Assembly (NCBI RefSeq): GCF_042477335.2
Contig: NC_091247.1
Span: 65,116,501-65,180,500, forward strand
DNA length: 64,000 bases
From: Ovis canadensis
Lineage: Eukaryota; Chordata; Mammalia; Artiodactyla; Bovidae
Direction of reading: 5' to 3'
The notes below the pieces were generated by a model. That model was not told where the DNA came from. It saw nothing but the letters and a program-made list of their open reading frames with translations, and searched no databases. Shown here one piece after another: positions 1 to 9,472 of this stretch. Position 1 is the first letter of the stretch; each line of letters opens with the position of its first letter. Both the position numbers and the translations under genes were made by a program.

Positions 1-799
1 ATCTGTAGATGTTCAAAATGCAAGGATGCCACTGCATGTGTACAAATGATAAACACCATCCCTTCACTTTCGCTGGACGCTGTACACTCAAGTGAACCAG
101 GCAGGAGGAAGCATTTTCACTTCTCCTAAGAGAGATATTCCTCCATCTCCATGCTCAAAACCTCCTCTCAAATCCTTGGGCTCTTCTCTTTATTGTGTTT
201 CCTGGAAGGCAAATGACATTTAGACATAGTTATAAGGTAATACCTTTGGCAAAATAGAACATCTATATTTTTGGAATGAGTTTTGTACAATTCCTATCCA
301 AAATTTGTCAGCATAAGACACAGAGATTCAAGAACAAAATAGATTACAGGAATTACTTCTGGTCCCCTTAAAAAAAAAATCCAAGTCGGTTTTAAACCTA
401 GGATCTCAGTCCTTCAACGTAATTCTATTCAAATCAAAATACAGTGCCTTGTATGCCTAGTAGTTCATGAGTACAACTAGTTTTCTTGAAAAAAGGAATA
501 AAAAGTACATATCATTTGGCAATAAAGTCCTACAGAAATAAAACATAATGTATATTACAATGAGCATGCCATTATGTCACTATTTATTCAACAATTTATT
601 CACAAACTATTTCTATAATGGAATTATTCTGAAACCATCAATTTGTCAACCCTTAGAACAATGCCCTACAGGTAAGCTAATTAACCATGTATGGCCTATT
701 TGCTATGTAGGTTTATCAGGTAGGTTCCCTTTTGCCTTCCATTACAGATTCAGGTAGTCATCATGGTGAAGAGTCATAATAAAGTGCTTTGGATTGCCT
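1..799. other. Unique AT-rich DNA, no gene seen
   Basis: I see no coding pattern, RNA gene or clear repeat here. The only open frame over 60 codons (548-757) has no recognisable similarity and unremarkable composition. The stretch ends where a MIR relic begins. Confidence 0.6.
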
Positions 800-955
800 A
801 TGAGTACCATGTTCCTATGAGCAAGTTACTCAACCTTTCTGTGCTTTAGTTTCACTTCCTATAAAATAGGAATAGCTCCCATTGTTATAAGATTTAGATA
901 ACTTATACATAGAGGAGACTTAGAGCATTGCCCGACACGTGCAAAAGACAGTAAT
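800..955 (+). repeat. MIR SINE relic
   Basis: The stretch carries the diagnostic MIR core on the plus strand: 'gcaagttactcaacc', then a 'ctgtgctttagtttc' block, a 'tataaaatagg' block and a tail resembling 'gagcattgcccgacacgtgc'. It is heavily diverged and lacks clear ends, as expected for a mammal-wide element much older than the bovid SINEs. Confidence 0.75.
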
Positions 956-1241
956 GTTTGAGCAGAAGCAGCAGCGATCACATTGGCTTTGGATGTGATA
1001 CACTCACTGCTGTGCTTTCCTTCTCCATTTTTATATAGCCTATTCCTTAAATGCTAAACCCCCGTGGAATGTTATCAATGCCAATAGGGGCGGCAGGTAA
1101 GGACAAATTATCCATTTAAGTGTATGTATTCTCCCCACCCCCAAAATCCTCACTACATTTCAAATTTCCTTTAAAGTGGCTAATTCTGAAGGGACTGTGT
1201 CCATGACAATTTGCATATTGGATGTTTCTAGAGGCAACACT

Positions 1242-1524
1242 GCTGCTGCTGCTGCTGCTGCTGCTAAGTCGCTTCAGTCGTGTCTGACTCTGTACGACCC
1301 CATAGACAGCAGCCTACCAGGCTCCCCCGTCCCTGGGATTCTCCAGGCAAGAACACTGGAGTGGGTTGCCATTTCCTTCTCCAATGCATGAAAGTAAAAA
1401 GTGAAAGTGAAGTCGCTCAGTCGTGTCCGACTCTTCTGACCCCATGGACTGCAGCCCACCAGGCTCCTCAGTCCATGGGATTTTCCAGGCAAGAGTACTG
1501 GAGTGGGGTGCCATTACCTTCTCC
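1242..1524 (-). mobile_element. Bov-A2 SINE, nearly full length
   Basis: This is the bovid dimeric SINE, read on the minus strand. Two related monomers are visible, each with the 'cgtgtccgactct' and 'caggcaagaNtactggagtggg' blocks, joined by the 'aatgcatgaaagt' linker. The (CTG)n run at 1241-1265 is the element's own (AGC)n tail. A perfect 12-bp target-site duplication, agaggcaacact, lies at 1230-1241 and 1525-1536. The intact duplication and retained CpGs point to a fairly recent insertion. Confidence 0.95.
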
Positions 1525-1536
1525 AGAGGCAACACT

Positions 1537-2273
1537 AGACACTAACAATGACATTAACTATCAGCAATAGAGGAAATTTCCTGGTAAAGTTTCTTTTTAT
1601 TATCTACCTCTCATTTTGGCCTGCTTCCTTTCAAATGGAGCCAGCCCATCCCACCCAAACCAGGCTTCAGAAGATGAAGACGTGTGAAGTACAGCATTTC
1701 CGAGTCCCACCTTCCTTCCCCTTCTACCATTAGTGCTTATTAACTCCGAAAATGAGTTCACTTATTTTTGACATGAGGTGTTTGCAATAACCATTGTAAG
1801 AAAAGAACATTATTTCTCCGGCTGCATCTAGAGTATTTTCTTCTGTCACATCCAAGCTGACTTGATCCAGCCTTTAGGGAATGAAAAGAAGGCTCTGAGA
1901 AGCGTCTTCTCAGAGACGGGAGGTTGCGGGGTGGGGCCCAGTCTGCAGGAGCACCATATGTCCTCATTCTGCGGTGACTGCTCAGTTTTAACATCCTGTC
2001 TCCTGTGCGCTCGCAACAGCAGATCGAATAGTCACTTTCTCCAGGTGTCTGTTGGTTGCCTGAACTGTAATACTGCTGCTTGAAATCACAAGAAGACGGG
2101 GTAGGCTTGGAATTACCCAAATCAAAAGCACGTTGGACGAGACCCACAGTTCAATTATAGGCTCTGCGAGGCCGGTGAAGAGTTGTCAGGTTTTCAGCAG
2201 AATACTAGTTGGTTACTTAACATGTTCTAGTGTTTTCATTAAAGGCTTTAAATCCAGCTTTGCTCAATTTCAC
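1537..2273. other. Unique DNA with moderately GC-rich centre
   Basis: No repeat family is recognised. The portion 1850-2180 is richer in CpG than its surroundings. A 129-codon open frame runs on the minus strand (1758-2147), but its product has no recognisable domain, no splice or start context supports it, and no plausible exon boundaries were seen. Confidence 0.5.
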
Positions 2274-2365
2274 TAAATAGGATACCTAGAAAATAGAATC
2301 CTTTTTTCCCCTCCATTACTAAATGAGGTACCTAGAAAACAGAACTCTTTTTCCTCCCATTGGTA
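2274..2365. repeat. Two-copy 46-bp tandem duplication
   Basis: Units 2274-2319 and 2320-2365 align directly: both start 'taaat', share 'acctagaaaa' and a 'ctttttNcc' pyrimidine run, and end in 'ctcccatt' or 'ctccatt'. Divergence of several substitutions indicates an old local duplication. It is not part of a repeat family I recognise. Confidence 0.7.
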
Positions 2366-2836
2366 TGATGAGGGGAAAGCGTTCCCTTGAATCAATGCTT
2401 TCCACAGGGGAAGAAAATGTGATCCATGAACTTCTGTATCTGATCTGTTATTAAAGTTCATAGCAGCATTTAACAGAGTTATTCTTCCTTTCAGAATTTT
2501 CAATTGAAAAATTTTAGTGCTTTATTTTTTAAAAATTTGTTAATTACATTTTTTTGTTTTCATTTTAACCTTCTATAAGCTCTAAAATGCAACATTTTGG
2601 ACTTGAGAAAATCAAATAAGCAATCTATGTCAAGAATGTCTTGCTAAGTGTTATGCTGATTTCTGAATAAACACAGCAAAGAGCTTTATTCAAAATAGGA
2701 TTCATATTCTCTGGCTCATTCTCTGCAAACATGAATTGCTTCTGCTGTGGCATTTCTCAAAGGGGGAAAATATTAGATGTGAAAGTTATAAAAGGTGACA
2801 CAGAAGGAAAGCAAAGCCTCAAAAAAAGCAATGCCT
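2366..2836. other. Unique AT-rich DNA, nothing recognised
   Basis: AT-rich single-copy sequence with short A and T runs. No open frame of note, no clear repeat, no RNA gene. Confidence 0.55.
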
Positions 2837-2847
2837 CTAATAAGTAT

Positions 2848-3120
2848 GCTGCGGCTGCTAAGTTGCTTCAGTTGTGTCCGACTCTGTGTGACCCCATAGA
2901 TGGCAGCCCACCAGGCTCCTCCATCCCTGGGATTCTCCAGGCAAGAACACTGGAGTGGGTTGCCATTTCCTTCTCCAATGCATGAAAGTGAAAAGTGAAA
3001 GTGAAGTCACTCAGTTGTGTCCGACTCTTAGCGACCCCATGGACTGTAGCCCACCAGGCTCCTCCAACCATGGGATTTTCCAGGCAAGAGTACTGGAGTG
3101 GGATGCCATTGCCTTCTCTG
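2848..3120 (-). mobile_element. Bov-A2 SINE, nearly full length
   Basis: Same dimeric structure as the copy at 1242-1524, minus orientation, with two monomers joined by 'ccaatgcatgaaagtg'. It is flanked by a perfect 11-bp target-site duplication, ctaataagtat, at 2837-2847 and 3121-3131. The (AGC)n tail is short and interrupted (gctgcggctgct). Confidence 0.95.
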
Positions 3121-3275
3121 CTAATAAGTATAATAATACATTATTATTAAAGAAACAAAGTGGTGGAGTGATATCACTCTAAGAGATTTTCTCCAGACCA
3201 AGAACACCTGCTCAAACATTGTTTCTGTTCAGCTTTGGTTTTTTTTGGTAGATCTGCTTACCATAACAATAACCT

Positions 3276-3499
3276 GTGCATGCTAAGTCACTTCAGTCAT
3301 GTCTAACACTTTATGACCCTATGGACTGTAGACTGCCAGAATCCTCTGTCCATGGTATGCTCCAGGCAAGAACACTGGAGTGGGTTGCCATACCCTCCTC
3401 CAGGGGGTCTTCCTGACCCAGGGACTGAACCCACACCTGCTGCATCTCCTGCACTGGCAGACAGGGTTGTTTTTACCACTAGCACCACCTGGGAAGGCC
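3276..3499 (-). mobile_element. Bov-tA SINE
   Basis: A full tRNA-Glu-derived monomer on the minus strand, from 'aagtcacttcagtcatg' to 'cacctgggaaggcc'. The B-box region of the internal pol III promoter is degraded ('gggactgaaccc'). Flanks 'taacaata' and 'taacaaca' may be a worn target-site duplication. Confidence 0.9.
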
Positions 3500-4384
3500 T
3501 AACAACACCCTACATGAAGTCATTTACCGAGGTGATTAAACTAACTTCTGTTAGGGTGTCAAACTGCCCAAAACTGGGAGACCTAATACGAGTGTGGATG
3601 TTAGACTGACAGCACTTACTGTAAAAAAGACTGACGGCTACTTTCATCCTTGCTCTACAGGCTCCCATCGTGGGCCTTATTGCCTTTGAGAAATTCTCAC
3701 CAAGGCCCATGGCCCAGTTTACAGATTGCCTTTCTAAATTCTCAGTGAAAACAACCTAGACTGGAATGAATCAACACATGAAAAGGATTGTTAGGCGGGT
3801 CTTCTCTCTGCCTAGATCTCAGTGATTGTTACACAGATGAAGGATCCAGTCATTTCTCTAGCTCTGAATTGTCATTTGACCTATAGCGGATGTCATCAGT
3901 GACTAGGGCCCTATTTATTTTTATTGCATGGGAAGAAATCCACCTTATTTATCACTGTGATCAAATATAGGCAAGAGACAAACATGGTTGAAAATTTACA
4001 AGTGTCTGATGATCAATATTAATATCAATTTTGGGAACTGTTCAGTAAAAATGTATTATTAATTGGTATCCAAGGAAAGGCTTAGGGGTTGTAAACACGC
4101 TTCTTATACCAGATTCCTGATTTATCCACTTATCTAATTTATATGCCTTTAAAATATATAGTCATCTTAAAGCCATATATTCTTAAAGTACTGACACCTG
4201 CTATTCTAGGAAATGTCATTTCACATAGCTTTCTACTGTAACAACTGAAGTTGTATCTTAATGGGATTCAACAGGGTTTCTAGAGTAGAGAGAATGATGA
4301 AATGATTCTTGTCTGAAATTTGGGAACAATGTCCCTGCTAATATCTCCAATCCAGTAATCTGCCAACTGTTCCAAATTCCACCC
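3500..4384. other. Unique DNA, no gene seen
   Basis: Single-copy sequence without recognisable repeats or coding signal. Short open frames at both ends run into the adjacent SINE and are not credible genes. Confidence 0.55.
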
Positions 4385-5048
4385 CACTTTTCGGCTCCTG
4401 TTCCAAAGCTACATCATTCTCCCCAAGAGTACTTAAAGAGTCCCTAGCTCCCAATTGGTCTCTTCTTTTCCATCCTTGCTCACTTCAATCCATTTTTCAC
4501 AAGCAGCCAGAATAATATTTTTCAAATGTTAATGAGATTATGTTACTCACTGCTTAAATTTTGTTTTCAATTGAACTTAATAAAATCCAAATTTCTCAAC
4601 TTTGCAATAAATTCCTGTAGACTTTGGTCCTCTCTCATTCTCCAGCCATGTTATGTTTCATTTCCCCCCTTTCAGATAGTTCACTCACAGGTGTGTTTTT
4701 GAACTCGTTGAACATGCCAGGTCTTTGCATAAGCCATCCCCTATACCTGAAACACTCTCAGCGCTGCGTGAGTTCTCAGCTCAGATGTCTCTTCCTCAGA
4801 AAGACCTTCCTGGATTGCCTAATCTAAATTAGGTCCCTCTTACTACTTTCTCAGAGAACCCATTTTACTTACCACAATTTAACTATGAGTCTCTATGCGT
4901 GATGTTTGACATCCACCTCCCCAACTAAACTGGCAATTCATGAAAGCAATAGGTTTCATTCCTTTAATGTGTTCATTTAAGTATAATTTGTTCAGTATGG
5001 CACACCCAGTCCTTGTATACTGCCTGGCACATAAGACGTCCTTTTGGA
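4385..5048 (+). repeat. L2 LINE 3' region relic
   Basis: Characteristic L2 3'-end landmarks occur in order on the plus strand: a 'ccatccttgctcacttcaat' block near 4470, 'tcagctcagatgtctcttcctcag' with 'aagaccttcctggattgcc' near 4777-4818, and a terminal 'ctgcctggcacataag' near 5020. It is an ancient mammalian LINE with no open frame. Confidence 0.75.
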
Positions 5049-5166
5049 GAGAGAGAGGAAAGAAGAAAGAAAGAGAGAGAGGAGAAGAGAGAGGAAAAGA
5101 AAGAAGGAAGGGAGGGAGGAAAGAGGAGGAAGGAGGAAGGAAGAAAAGAAGGAAGGGACGAAAGAT
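5046..5166. repeat. Polypurine GA/GGAA tract
   Basis: About 120 bp almost entirely of A and G on the plus strand, shifting from GA-rich to GGAA/GGGA units. It lies exactly between the end of the L2 relic and a CHR-2 SINE, so it may have grown from a SINE or LINE tail. Open frames on both strands here (Lys/Glu/Arg-rich or Ser/Phe/Pro-rich) are artefacts of composition. Confidence 0.9.
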
Positions 5167-5170
5167 AGTC

Positions 5171-5273
5171 ACTGTGCAGCTTGTGGGATCTTAGTTCCCT
5201 GACCAGGGATCGAACCTAGGTTCATGACAGTGAAAGCCCAAATCTCAACCACTGGCCTGTCAGCGAACTCCCC
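5171..5273 (-). mobile_element. CHR-2-type artiodactyl SINE, partial
   Basis: Minus-strand match to the artiodactyl tRNA-derived SINE: 'ttagttccctgaccaggg', 'atcgaacctaggttc', 'ctcaaccactggcctgtcag'. Only the 5' (tRNA-like) half is kept; the repeated 'gctgcaactaag' part is almost gone. Confidence 0.8.
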
Positions 5274-5548
5274 ACGCTATTATGCTTTTATTTTTACCCA
5301 TTGTGCTGTTGACAAGCAGTGTGACCTTGAGTACCTGTCATAACCTCTCTGTATCACTTTTTCTATCTATAAAATATTTCAGCCTCATCAGAGATGGGAA
5401 GGTAAGAGGGAAAGATGTGATAAGAGGGCAGTCTTCAATTCCTTGCATTTGTGGGAAGGAGGAAAGTTGGAGCAGAAGAGAACTGAGTAGCAAGTTGGTC
5501 CTACTCTGGGGTTGGGTCTCTGGGGTACAGGAAGGGCATTCCAGGCAT

Positions 5549-5589
5549 TCCAGGCAGACGCTTTAACCTCTGAGCCACCAGGGAAGCCC
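5549..5589 (-). mobile_element. Bov-tA 5'-end remnant
   Basis: About 40 bp match the first part of Bov-tA in minus orientation: 'ccaggcagacgctttaacc', then 'gagccaccagggaagccc'. The rest of the element is missing, so this is a fragment from deletion or partial duplication. Confidence 0.75.
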
Positions 5590-6557
5590 ACAGGAAGGGC
5601 AGGGGGACAAAAATCCTGACATAACTTTCTCAGAGCAGAGAAGACCTGTCCAGGGAGACAGCAGATCTATTGGACTTCCTCACCACCAATGTCACACAAG
5701 CACCATGATTTCCCATGGAAGGAGAGGGACCCAGAAGAGGTCCTGGGAGGCCCTGAATGCCTGTGCCTCAGTGGATCTGTATGGATTGGTGACTGACGGG
5801 ATTAACACAGGCCCAGTGGATGGATGCCCAACTAAGGGCAGATGCCCTGCCCTGCACCCCCACCACCTCCATCACCTTGGTACTATTGAAGGCCCAAGAA
5901 ATGAGAGACAATCTTAGGGATTTGATGGGAGGAAGCTGCAGCGACAGAGATTACATTTCTGCCTCCCGCAGATTGCTAGCATGAAATGAAAGGAGAATAA
6001 TTTGCATAAAATAGTTACATATTCTCACACACCTGAATTTGTGAGTTGAACTCCAAACCTGCCACATCATAATTTTGATTAATTACCTTTGTCTTCTACT
6101 TCACTGACCACATGCTCTTTATTCCTCTCATCCTTCACTCTTGTCTGATTTTCTGTCTTCATTTTATCTTCTCCGGGTCTCTTCCTTTTATTCTGCCCTC
6201 TTTCTCCAGCATCCCCCTCCAGGCATCTCCTGGGAACCCCACACTGCCTTCCAGCCCACAGTATCCACAGCAAGAGAAACTGAACCCTGAAATGGAGGCT
6301 CAGTCTTCTCTCCGTCTTCCAAACTCCATTGCCGCCATGTCTCCATCACATTTCCTGATGTTTTATTGCCTCTCATTCTCACCTGCTCCCCAAGTGGCTT
6401 TTGTGCAGTCTTTTTAAAAATTCCTTTTCTCTTAGACTCCACTGTGATTTTACTAATAAAAACATTTCCACGGAGCAAAACAGCTTATAAAGAAAAAGGA
6501 AAAAAGGACCTCTGTGCCTGTGAGATAAAAGCTAAGATTCTTACCTTGACTTTTTTT
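5590..6557. other. Unique DNA, no gene seen
   Basis: No repeat family or coding signal recognised. Overlapping open frames on both strands between 6079 and 6478 have mutually inconsistent frames and no known product. Confidence 0.5.
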
Positions 6558-6757
6558 TTAATATTTACTTATTTATTTGGCTGTGCAGAGTCTTAGTTGT
6601 GGGATCCTCCATTTTTGCTGCAGCATATGAGAACTTTAGCTGCAGCATGTAAACTCTTAGTTGCAGCCTGCAGAACTAGTTCCCTGACCTAGGATAATGT
6701 TTGAGGCCCCTACATTTGGAGGGTGGAGTCTTAGTCACTCAACCATCAGGGAAACCT
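6558..6757 (-). mobile_element. CHR-2-type artiodactyl SINE
   Basis: Minus-strand copy: it begins with an AT-rich tail next to 'ttggctgtgcagagtcttag', continues through three 'ttNgctgcagcat' units, then 'ctagttccctgacctagg' and 'gtcttagtcactcaaccatc' followed by 'agggaaacctc'. It is nearly full length and well diverged. Confidence 0.85.
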
Positions 6758-6809
6758 CATCTCCTAATTGTCAGCACTTTTCCAGAATGGAAGATGCTAT
6801 ACCATCCCT

Positions 6810-7320
6810 GGCCCCAATCTCATAGAAACCCTGCTGTCTAGATGGATCTGGATCTTTAGAAAATTCATATACCTCTTAATCTTATCTAATTCGATGCTTT
6901 TGCACAGATTGTTCTACCTAAAGTGGCTTCTCCTCCTCTTCACCTGTGCTAAAAGGAGGCACGATGGCCCAGTCTTCCAAAGTCACATAGGTACCAAGGA
7001 ACAATGGAAGACTTTCCTCAACACTTTCTGTTCACTCTAGCACAACTAACCACACCCCCTCACTTCCGTCCCTTATAGCCTGTATCCTTCTCTTGGACCC
7101 TATCCATGTACTGTCATATGAAGTCACCCATCTCTTTACCATATACATTCTTGCTCCTGAATAAGAGTAGTAGATCTTCAACATCAGGAATGTATCTTTA
7201 TTGATACTATTATTACTAACAATGAAAACTCCATTATACATGTAGCAGGTTCCACCTTCAAGATGCGCTGAATGCCCTTTATTGAATGAATCAATGGTAT
7301 TAGCTGAATATATGTTTATT
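6810..7320 (+). repeat. Probable L2 LINE relic
   Basis: Plus-strand pieces resemble the L2 3' region: 'cttttgcacagattgttc', 'ttctcctcctcttcacctg', 'agactttcctcaacac'. The match is interrupted by the 51-bp segment at 6945-6995, which is not L2-like. Family assignment is by eye and tentative. Confidence 0.45.
6945..6995 (+). repeat. 51-bp dispersed duplicate, copy 1
   Basis: This segment begins 'tgtgctaaaaggaggcacga' and ends 'agtcacataggtacc'. It is repeated in the same orientation at 8240-8290 with only three mismatches and no gap. It sits inside an L2-like context here but not at the second site. I do not recognise it as part of any SINE, LINE or DNA transposon. Confidence 0.85.
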
Positions 7321-7719
7321 AATTGAGTAATGAGATATGGAAATAACAAAGCAAGTATGTATTGAATAAAGGAATGCCTGAAATTAAGCCAGCAGACTGC
7401 CCAGATGTTCTCACTCATGGGGACAGTTCCACAGTTCCAAGTCACAGTTGGATGATATTTACAAGGCTTAATACCATCCTTACTGACTTATCTCAAGTTT
7501 TCACTGATATCAGACATAAATGTTTTTGTCATGGAGCCTAATTTAAAACTCTTGGCATATAGAAGCATTTTATTCATAAAACTGACTGCTTATAATCATT
7601 TGTTTTGTTTTTAATGTAATTTAACTCAGAGTTATCAGATAGAAAGCATTAGATTAATTTTTAATGGCCCAGTAAAGAAAAATGCATTTCAGAAACAAAT
7701 CTGAGCCAGAGGGCATTAT
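7321..7719. other. Unique AT-rich DNA
   Basis: No gene. A 137-codon minus-strand frame (7032-7445) overlaps the L2-like stretch and has no recognisable product. Confidence 0.5.
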
Positions 7720-7860
7720 TTCACGGATGAGAGCATGGGGGTGCAGAGAGGCTAAATAATATGTCCCCCAAACACACAGCTAATTGTTGAAAATATCTGG
7801 TCGAGAATACGGATCCCTTGAGTGCCCATACCATATTCTCTTCTACATCCTGCTGCCTCG
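7720..7860 (-). repeat. Probable MIR relic
   Basis: Minus-strand MIR-like order of features: 'gcagagaggctaaataatatg', 'cccccaaacacacagctaat' and a following 'gagaatacggatcc' block correspond to the reversed MIR core. It is strongly diverged. Confidence 0.55.
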
Positions 7861-8239
7861 GTTAGTGAAAGAATGAAAGGACAATCTGCAATATAGACAC
7901 CCTCCAATTTTTTAAATGCTATAAAAGAACATATTATAATCTAAACCATGTTGTGAGTAGGAGCAGCATAATTCCCAGCACCCTGAGCAAGTCCCTGTGG
8001 CAGCTCCTCTCAACATGGGCAGGATTGAAATTAATGTAAACACGTGGTCCAAATGCAGGCACACATGGAACAGCCAAGCTGAGCTGAAGCCACTGCCAAG
8101 ACTTCAACCATGGAGGTGCAGGAATGGCCAAGTTGAAATCAACTACTTCCACCTCACATCCACGTGGTCACTTAAGATCCTCAAGTGGCCATCCCTCCTT
8201 TGTCAAGTCCTTGATTGGACTTTAAACTTGTCTCAGTTT
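7861..8239. other. Unique DNA with a repeated E-box motif
   Basis: No gene is seen. The 9-mer cacgtggtc, which contains the CACGTG E-box, occurs at 8041-8049 and again exactly 120 bp later at 8161-8169. Surrounding bases resemble each other only weakly. Confidence 0.4.
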
Positions 8240-8290
8240 TGTGTTAAAAGGAGGCACGATGGCCAAGTCTTCCAAAGTCACGTAGGTACC
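8240..8290 (+). repeat. 51-bp dispersed duplicate, copy 2
   Basis: Second copy of the segment at 6945-6995, same orientation, differing at three positions (c/t, c/a, a/g). Similarity stops abruptly on both sides. No target-site duplication or tail was found at its ends. Confidence 0.85.
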
Positions 8291-8618
8291 TATTATCAAT
8301 GGCCTGCTGTGGCAAGGACTTACACAGGTAGGTGATATTGAAAAAGCAAAACAAACAAAATCTTGGCTAAGGAACCTAAAGATTGGATTCCATAGTTTAG
8401 TCTGCTGTCAGCCAACCATGTGGATTTGAGATTATGTATTCAGTCTATACATTTGTATCAAAAGGGGGTTGGAATAGAAAAATGCTTTTCAGATAGTGTT
8501 CCGAGGAGCACTGGGATCTCTCAGAGGGACCGCCAAGGCTTTATCAGCTGGATTATCAGATTAGGCATCCACATCTCCCAACCTGACTTCAGTCAGACGT
8601 GTTGTATTTTCATCTAAC

Positions 8619-9472
8619 TTCAGTCAGTTCAGTTCAGTCGCTCAGTTGTGTCTGACTCTTTGCAACCCCATGAATCGCAGCAAGCCAGGCCTCCCTTTCC
8701 ATGACCAACTCCTGGAGTTCACTCACACTCAAGTCCATCGAGTTGGTGATGCCATCCAGCCATCTCATCCTGTCGTCCCCTTCTCCTCCTGCCCCCAATC
8801 CCTCCCAGCATCACATTCTTTTCCAATAAGTCAACTCTTCACATGAGGTGGCCAAAGTACTGGAGTTTCAGCTTTAGCATCATTCCTTCCAAAGAAATTC
8901 CAGGGCTGATCTCCTTCAGAATGGACTGGTTGGATCTCCTTGCAGTCCAAGGGACTCTCAAGAGTCTTCTCCAACACCACAGTTCAAAGCATCAATTCTT
9001 TGGTGCTCAGCCTTCTTCACAGTCCAACTCTCACATCCATACATGACCACAGGAAAAACCATATCCTTGACTAGATGGACCTTAGTCGGCAAAGTAATGT
9101 CTCTGCTTTTGAATATGCTATCTAGGTTGGTCATAACTACATGGTCTTTTAATTTCATGGCTGCAATCACCATCTGCAGTGATTTTGGAGCCCCCCAAAA
9201 TAAAGTCTGACAGTTTCCCCATCTATTTCCCATGAAGTGATGGGACCGGACGCCATGATCTTCGTTTTCTGAATGTTGAGCTTTAAGTTAACTTTTTCAC
9301 TCTCCACTTTCACATTCATCAAGAGGCTTTTTAGTTCCTCTTCACTTTCTGCCATAAGGGTGGTGTCATCTGCATATCTGAGGTTATTGATAGTTCTTCC
9401 AGCAATCTTGATTCCAGCTTGTGTTTCTTCCAGTCCAGCGTTTCTCATGATGTACTCTGCATAGTATCCTGC
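8619..9472 (-). mobile_element. BovB LINE 3' portion
   Basis: Minus-strand BovB (RTE clade non-LTR retrotransposon) from the tail of 'cagttcagttcag' units into the end of the reverse-transcriptase domain. It is 5' truncated at 'tactctgcata'. There are internal deletions relative to other copies in this window, for example near 9140 and 9205. Confidence 0.95.
9167..9448 (-). pseudogene. BovB reverse-transcriptase remnant
   Basis: A 93-codon minus-strand frame encodes the C-terminal part of the BovB RT, including the YADD catalytic motif in 'NNLRYADDTTLMAESEEEL' and the following 'NIQKTKIMASGPITSWEIDG' block. The frame then shifts out after 'GETV'. Motif A of the RT and the whole endonuclease are missing by 5' truncation, so it cannot act. 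Confidence 0.9.

Noticed and set aside
1240..1265. CTG repeat as an independent trinucleotide-expansion locus
   Set aside because: It is the (AGC)n tail of the adjacent Bov-A2 on the minus strand.
1758..2147. 129-codon minus-strand frame as an exon
   Set aside because: No recognisable product and no convincing splice sites at its ends.
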